Made by a program: the position numbers and the translations under genes. The notes under the pieces were generated by a model. It searched no databases and was not told the DNA's origin. It was given only the letters and a program-made list of their open reading frames with translations. From the NCBI RefSeq assembly GCF_946885725.1, contig NZ_CAMPGZ010000028.1, forward strand, positions 1 through 25,530: 25,530 nt of DNA, written 5' to 3'. The DNA is from an uncultured Nocardioides sp. (lineage in GTDB: Bacteria > Actinomycetota > Actinomycetes > Propionibacteriales > Nocardioidaceae). Below, one piece after another: positions 21,533 through 25,530 of the stretch; within the stretch, counting starts at the first letter, position 1, and each line of letters starts with the position of its first letter.

Positions 21533-23041
21533 ATGACCACCTACACATTGCGCAAGGGCTCGCCCGCCAAGACCCGGACCGATGCCGTCGTGATCGGCGT
21601 CGTGTCCGCCGGAAAGGGCGCGGTCGCGGCCGCCGGCGGCGAGGACGTCGCCTCGGCCTACGGCCGCAAGTTCGGCCCGCTGCTGGCCACGCTCGGCATC
21701 ACCGGCAAGCGCGACGAGGTGGCCAAGATCCCCACCGGCGGCACGCTGAAGTCGCCGCTGCTGGTCGTCGTGGGACTCGGTCCGGCGGACAAGGTCGACC
21801 CCGAGGCGGTACGGCGGGCGGCGGGTGTCGCGGCGCGCAACGTGCCCAACGCCGCGACGGTCGCGCTGGCGCTGCCGGCCGAGGACGAGGCGCACGTCCG
21901 GGCCGCGACGGAGGGCTTCCTGCTGGGCGGCTACGCGTTCTCGGCGTACAAGTCGAAGAAGTCGGACGACCGGCCCGGCGAGGTCATCGTGCTGAGCCCG
22001 GCCGCACGTGCGTCCGCGGTGCAGGAGGCGTTCGAGACCGCGCAGGTGGTGGCCGCGGCCGTGGCCCGCACCCGCGACTGGGTGAACACGCCCGCCGGCG
22101 ACCTGGCCCCGCCCGCCTTCGCCGACGCGATCGCCGAGGCGGCCCACGCCAAGCGCAAGGGCGGCAAGGTGACCGCCACCGTGCTCGACGAGAAGGCGCT
22201 GGTCGCGGAGAACTGCGGTGGCATCCTCGGGGTCGGGCAGGGGTCGGCGAACCCGCCCCGGTTGGCAAGGCTGAGCTACAAGCCTCGCGGCGCCGTCGCG
22301 CACCTGGGTCTGGTCGGCAAGGGCATCACGTTCGACTCCGGCGGCCTGACGATCAAGCCGGGCCCGTCGATGGTCACGATGAAGTGCGACATGGCCGGTG
22401 CCGCCGCCGTCGTCAGTGCCACGCTGGCGATCGCCGAGCTCGGCCTGCCCGTCGAGGTGACCGCGTGGGTGCCGATGGCGGAGAACATGGTGTCCGGGAC
22501 CTCCACCCGGCCCGGTGACGTGCTGACGATGCACGACGGCCAGACCGTCGAGGTGCTGAACACCGACGCCGAGGGGCGGCTGGTGCTGGCCGACGGGCTG
22601 GCGATGGCGGTCAAGACGAAGCCCGACGTCCTCGTCGACGTCGCCACGCTGACCGGTGCGTGTGAGACCGCGCTCGGCGACCGTGTCGCCGGGCTGTTCG
22701 GCAGCAGCGACGACGTGGTGGCGCGGGTCCGCGACGCCGGCGCCCGGGTGGGCGAGGCGCTGTGGCCGATGCCGATAGCCGAGGAGATGCCGGTCAAGGT
22801 CCGCACCTACAGCACGGTCGCCGACCTGATGCAGCACAACGTGGACACCTACGGCGGGGCGATCTACGCCGCGGCCTTCCTGCAGGCGTTCGTCCCGGAC
22901 GGCCAGGCCTGGGCGCACGTCGACATCGCCGGCCCGGCGTTCAACAAGAAGGGCGCCTACGGGCACGTGACGTCCGGCGGCACCGGCGTCACCGTCGCCA
23001 CGCTCGTCGAGCTGGCCCGGGACATGGCCGCGCGGGACTGA
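21533..23041 (+). CDS. pepA: leucyl aminopeptidase (M17)
   Basis: A 502-residue cytosolic di-metal aminopeptidase of family M17 that removes N-terminal residues from peptides. The catalytic C-terminal domain has [17 protein letters not shown] (first metal and catalytic lysine region), [11 protein letters not shown], and the M17 signature NTDAEGRL at 343-350, followed by VATLTGAC. The N-terminal 170 residues are the variable regulatory domain. Length is typical. The ATG at 21533 follows a TAGGCT box by 8 nt, with no ribosome-binding site. It is divergent from gcvT and ends directly against the convergent small gene (no intervening base at 23041/23042). Confidence 0.96.
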   Translation: MTTYTLRKGSPAKTRTDAVVIGVVSAGKGAVAAAGGEDVASAYGRKFGPLLATLGITGKRDEVAKIPTGGTLKSPLLVVVGLGPADKVDPEAVRRAAGVAARNVPNAATVALALPAEDEAHVRAATEGFLLGGYAFSAYKSKKSDDRPGEVIVLSPAARASAVQEAFETAQVVAAAVARTRDWVNTPAGDLAPPAFADAIAEAAHAKRKGGKVTATVLDEKALVAENCGGILGVGQGSANPPRLARLSYKPRGAVAHLGLVGKGITFDSGGLTIKPGPSMVTMKCDMAGAAAVVSATLAIAELGLPVEVTAWVPMAENMVSGTSTRPGDVLTMHDGQTVEVLNTDAEGRLVLADGLAMAVKTKPDVLVDVATLTGACETALGDRVAGLFGSSDDVVARVRDAGARVGEALWPMPIAEEMPVKVRTYSTVADLMQHNVDTYGGAIYAAAFLQAFVPDGQAWAHVDIAGPAFNKKGAYGHVTSGGTGVTVATLVELARDMAARD

Positions 23042-23395
23042 CTAGCGGGCGCCGTTCTCCTTCTGGCGCTTGTTCCACTCGCGCATCCGCGCGGGGTAGC
23101 CGACCACGCCGGCGTCGTACGACGGGATGCCGTGCTTGTTGGCGAACGCGTGCGCCCACTGCACCGACGGCACCCGCCGGCGCGTCCACTCACCGTCGTG
23201 CGCGACGAGCATCATCGTCACGTCGGTGACCGCGGTGCGCGGCTCGACGAATCCCTCGACACCGCGGCGCGTGGCGACGAACTGCTCGAGGTGCTTCGCG
23301 TCGGCGCTGTCGGAGGCCCGGACCGTCGTCGGCCCCTTGCCCGCGGGCCGGCGCATCTTCGTCCCGCCGCGGCGGAACCGGTCCATCAAGCCCAT
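23042..23395 (-). CDS. conserved hypothetical protein (117 aa)
   Basis: A 117-residue basic protein starting MGLMDRFRRGGTKMRRPAGKG, then ADAKHLEQFVATRRGVEGFVEPRTAVTDVTMMLVAHDGEWTRRRV and AHAFANKHGIPSYDAGVVGYPARMREWNKRQ. I recall close relatives as common in actinobacteria, often labelled oxidoreductase without visible cofactor motifs; no NAD, FAD or metal site is seen here. No signal peptide or membrane helix is present. The ATG at 23395 is preferred because CACACT lies 6 nt upstream and the longer frame to 23428 adds an unconvincing leader. It lies between pepA (abutting tail to tail) and lpdA (divergent). The function is unknown. Confidence 0.82.
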   Translation of the reverse strand: MGLMDRFRRGGTKMRRPAGKGPTTVRASDSADAKHLEQFVATRRGVEGFVEPRTAVTDVTMMLVAHDGEWTRRRVPSVQWAHAFANKHGIPSYDAGVVGYPARMREWNKRQKENGAR

Positions 23396-23401
23396 GGCGC
23401 A

Positions 23402-23407
23402 AGTGTG
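23402..23407 (-). promoter_or_regulatory. possible -10 box of the 117-aa protein gene
   Basis: CACACT on the minus strand ends 6 nt before the ATG at 23395. It is a weak match to TANNNT but has the same spacing as the other leaderless-type sites in this window. Confidence 0.3.
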
Positions 23408-23538
23408 GCGCATCCGCCCAGGACGCACCCGTCATTCGCGGCGCGAGGCGGGGCGGACCCGGTGTCGGCGCGCTCGGGTTTGGTGCAAGGATGGCCGCGG
23501 GTACGACCCGACAGGCACACATAAGGGACGGAGTGACG

Positions 23539-24942
23539 GTGACCGACACGAGCGGAGCCGGGAACGACCAGCAGTTCGACATCGTGGTTCTCGGGGCCGG
23601 AAGCGGGGGCTACGCATGCGCCCTCCGGGCCTCCCAGCTCGGGCTCCGGGTCGCACTCGTGGAGAAGGGCAAGCTCGGCGGCACCTGCCTGCACGTCGGC
23701 TGCATCCCCACCAAGGCGCTGCTGCACGCCGCCGAGGTCGCCGACTCCGCGCGCGAGTCCGAGCAGTTCGGCGTCAACGCCACGCTCGAGGGCATCGACA
23801 TGGGTGGCGTCAACAAGTACAAGGACGGCGTCGTCTCCCGCCTCTACAAGGGTCTCACCGGCCTGATCAAGGCGCGCGGCATCACGGTCATCGAGGGCGA
23901 GGGACGGCTCTCCGGGCCTCGCACGGTCGAGGTCAACGGCACGCCGTACACCGCGACCAAGGCGGTCGTGCTGGCCAGCGGCTCCTACTCCAAGTCCCTC
24001 CCGGGACTCGACGTCGACGGCCAGAAGGTGATCACCAGCGAGCACGCCCTGCAGCTCGACCACGTCCCGGCCTCGGCCGTGGTGCTCGGCGGCGGTGTCA
24101 TCGGCTGCGAGTTCGCGAGCGTGTGGAAGTCGTTCGGCGCCGACGTGACGATCGTCGAGGCGCTCCCCCACCTCGTGCCGGCCGAGGACGAAGCGGTCTC
24201 GAAGCAGCTCGAGCGGGCGTTCCGCAAGCGCGGCATCGCGTTCCGCACCGGCACGCCGTTCGAGTCCGTGGAGCACACCGACAACGGCGTGAGGGTCACC
24301 GTCCAGGGCGGTGACGTGATCGAGGCCGAGGTGCTGCTGGTCGCCGTCGGCCGCGGACCGACGACGGACGGGCTCGGCTACGACGAGCAGGGCATCGCGA
24401 CCGACCGTGGCTTCGTGCTCACCGACGAGCGCCTGCGCACCAACGTCGAGGGCGTGTACGCCGTCGGCGACATCGTGCCCGGCCTGCAGCTCGCGCACCG
24501 CGGCTTCCAGCAGGGCATCTTCGTCGCCGAGGACATCGCCGGGCTCGAGCCCGCGCCGATCGACGAGTCGACGATCCCGCGCGTCACCTACTGCGACCCC
24601 GAGGTCGCCTCGGTCGGCCTCAACGAGTCGGCCGCCAAGGAGCGCTACGGCGCCGACGAGATCGAGTCGCTGACCTACGACCTCGGCGGTAACGGCAAGA
24701 GCCAGATCCTCAAGACGCAGGGCTTCGTCAAGCTCGTGCGTCGCAAGGACGGCCCCGTCGTCGGCGTACACATCATCGGCGCTCGCGCCGGTGAGCTGAT
24801 CGGCGAGGCCCAGCTGATCTACGCCTGGGAGGCGCACCCGGAGGACGTCACGCCGTTGGTGCACGCCCACCCGACCCAGAACGAAGCACTGGGCGAGGCG
24901 CACCTCGCGCTCGCCGGCAAGCCCCTGCACGCCCACTCATAG
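23539..24942 (+). CDS. lpdA: dihydrolipoamide dehydrogenase (E3)
   Basis: A 467-residue FAD flavoenzyme that reoxidises the lipoyl groups of 2-oxo acid dehydrogenase complexes (and GcvH) with NAD+. FAD-binding [13 protein letters not shown] (19-31), the redox disulfide [13 protein letters not shown] (Cys50/Cys55), the NAD-binding [13 protein letters not shown], the FAD-contacting [10 protein letters not shown], and the C-terminal [13 protein letters not shown] with the His-Glu dyad are all present. GTG at 23539 is preferred because AAGGGA (23523-23528) lies 10 nt upstream; GTG at 23533 is only 4 nt from it and adds two residues. It is followed 58 nt later by a lipoyl E2 gene, which fits a shared role in a 2-oxo acid dehydrogenase complex. 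Confidence 0.96.
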   Translation: MTDTSGAGNDQQFDIVVLGAGSGGYACALRASQLGLRVALVEKGKLGGTCLHVGCIPTKALLHAAEVADSARESEQFGVNATLEGIDMGGVNKYKDGVVSRLYKGLTGLIKARGITVIEGEGRLSGPRTVEVNGTPYTATKAVVLASGSYSKSLPGLDVDGQKVITSEHALQLDHVPASAVVLGGGVIGCEFASVWKSFGADVTIVEALPHLVPAEDEAVSKQLERAFRKRGIAFRTGTPFESVEHTDNGVRVTVQGGDVIEAEVLLVAVGRGPTTDGLGYDEQGIATDRGFVLTDERLRTNVEGVYAVGDIVPGLQLAHRGFQQGIFVAEDIAGLEPAPIDESTIPRVTYCDPEVASVGLNESAAKERYGADEIESLTYDLGGNGKSQILKTQGFVKLVRRKDGPVVGVHIIGARAGELIGEAQLIYAWEAHPEDVTPLVHAHPTQNEALGEAHLALAGKPLHAHS

Positions 24943-25000
24943 ACTCACCCGCACCGGACTTCCCAGACCAGCGAAGCACCCAAGGAGCGAAGGAACGCGC

Positions 25001-25530
25001 ATGGCGACCTCAGTCAACCTCCCGGCACTCGGCGAGTCCGTCACCGAAGGCACCGTCACCCGCTGGTTGAAGCAGCCCGGTGACAGCGTCGCGGTCGACG
25101 AGCCGCTGCTCGAGGTCTCGACCGACAAGGTCGACACCGAGATCCCCTCGCCGGTCGCCGGCACGCTCCTGGAGATCAAGGTGCAGGAGGACGAGACCGT
25201 CGAGGTCGGCGCCGAGCTCGCCGTGATCGGCGACGAGGGCGAGTCCGCCGGGTCGTCCGACGGTGGCGACCAGGCCCAGGCCACGCAAGAGACCGAGGCG
25301 ACGCAGCCCGACCAGACCGAGCAGACGCCGGCCAAGGAGCACCAGCCCGCTCCCGGCGACGAGAGCGGCGCCGACGGTGCCGACGAGTCCGGTGAGCGCA
25401 AGACCGAGACCGAGACCAACCCGCCGGCCGCGCAGACCGACAGCGCTCCGGCCCAGGCCGAGACCCCGCAGGGCTCCGCAGACACCGCGCCCGAGCAGGC
25501 GTCCTCCAACGCGGCCGGGCAGTCCGGTGG
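25001..25530 (+). CDS. sucB: 2-oxoglutarate/pyruvate dehydrogenase E2 (dihydrolipoamide acyltransferase), N-terminal part
   Basis: The first 176 codons of an E2 enzyme, open to the right edge. Residues 1-78 are a lipoyl domain: [20 protein letters not shown], then [14 protein letters not shown] with Lys43 as the lipoylation site, and the closing [19 protein letters not shown]. Residues 80-176 are an unusually long, acidic, Gln/Thr/Ala/Glu-rich linker. The DKVDTE form and the [12 protein letters not shown] start are those of actinobacterial SucB/DlaT-type proteins, which can carry two or three lipoyl domains; the rest lies outside. AGGA (24991-24994) is 6 nt before the ATG and AAGGAG a little further upstream. 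Whether it serves the 2-oxoglutarate or pyruvate complex cannot be decided here. Confidence 0.92.
   Translation, partial: MATSVNLPALGESVTEGTVTRWLKQPGDSVAVDEPLLEVSTDKVDTEIPSPVAGTLLEIKVQEDETVEVGAELAVIGDEGESAGSSDGGDQAQATQETEATQPDQTEQTPAKEHQPAPGDESGADGADESGERKTETETNPPAAQTDSAPAQAETPQGSADTAPEQASSNAAGQSG

Overview
The window is one contiguous stretch of very GC-rich chromosome from an actinobacterium, most likely Nocardioides or a close relative in the Propionibacteriales. The support is base composition, heavy GTG start use, many leaderless-type promoters (a TANNNT-like -10 box 6-8 nt before the start codon), the four-gene actinobacterial PSP operon, and the gene content. The genus is an inference from familiarity with these families; no search was run.

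Layout. Positions 1-7300 hold housekeeping and cofactor genes on both strands: a TusA-like sulfurtransferase tail, adenosine kinase (adoK), a small unknown protein, a secreted ScyD/ScyE-like beta-propeller, a membrane-anchored unknown protein, the Fe-S carrier ErpA, glycerate kinase, a GNAT acetyltransferase and quinolinate synthase NadA. Positions 7373-9983 (minus strand) are the envelope-stress operon pspA-pspAA-htpX-pspAB, with a good ECF-sigma-type promoter in front. Positions 10197-12501 carry a DUF3043 membrane protein, a thiamine-binding MTH1187-family protein, an aldo/keto reductase and a small unknown protein, with two short tandem-repeat loci.

Positions 12539-19186 form the most interesting unit. 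A promoter and a cobalamin riboswitch precede six tightly packed plus-strand genes: a secreted, C-terminally anchored SCO2322-family protein, an ECF transporter T subunit, a fused double ECF ATPase, an ECF S subunit, a metallo-beta-lactamase/CobU fusion, and CobS. From the fourth-last junction onward the genes overlap by 1-4 nt. The set reads as B12-repressed uptake of a corrinoid plus completion of its nucleotide loop: CobU activates adenosylcobinamide and CobS attaches the ribazole. The secreted first gene and the MBL domain have no assigned function in this pathway.

Positions 19143-20260 are the decayed remains of a sulfotransferase-family gene: two frameshifts and no N-terminal PAPS-binding part. 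A perfect 21-bp inverted repeat lies at its broken end and overlaps the stop codon of gcvT. Then come gcvT (glycine cleavage T protein), leucyl aminopeptidase pepA, a small conserved unknown protein, dihydrolipoamide dehydrogenase lpdA, and the start of a lipoyl-bearing E2 acyltransferase (sucB-like), cut by the window end. No tRNA, rRNA, CRISPR array, intact insertion sequence or prophage was seen. No gene-free stretch exceeds 300 bases; the longest (12502-12798) is filled by the riboswitch leader.
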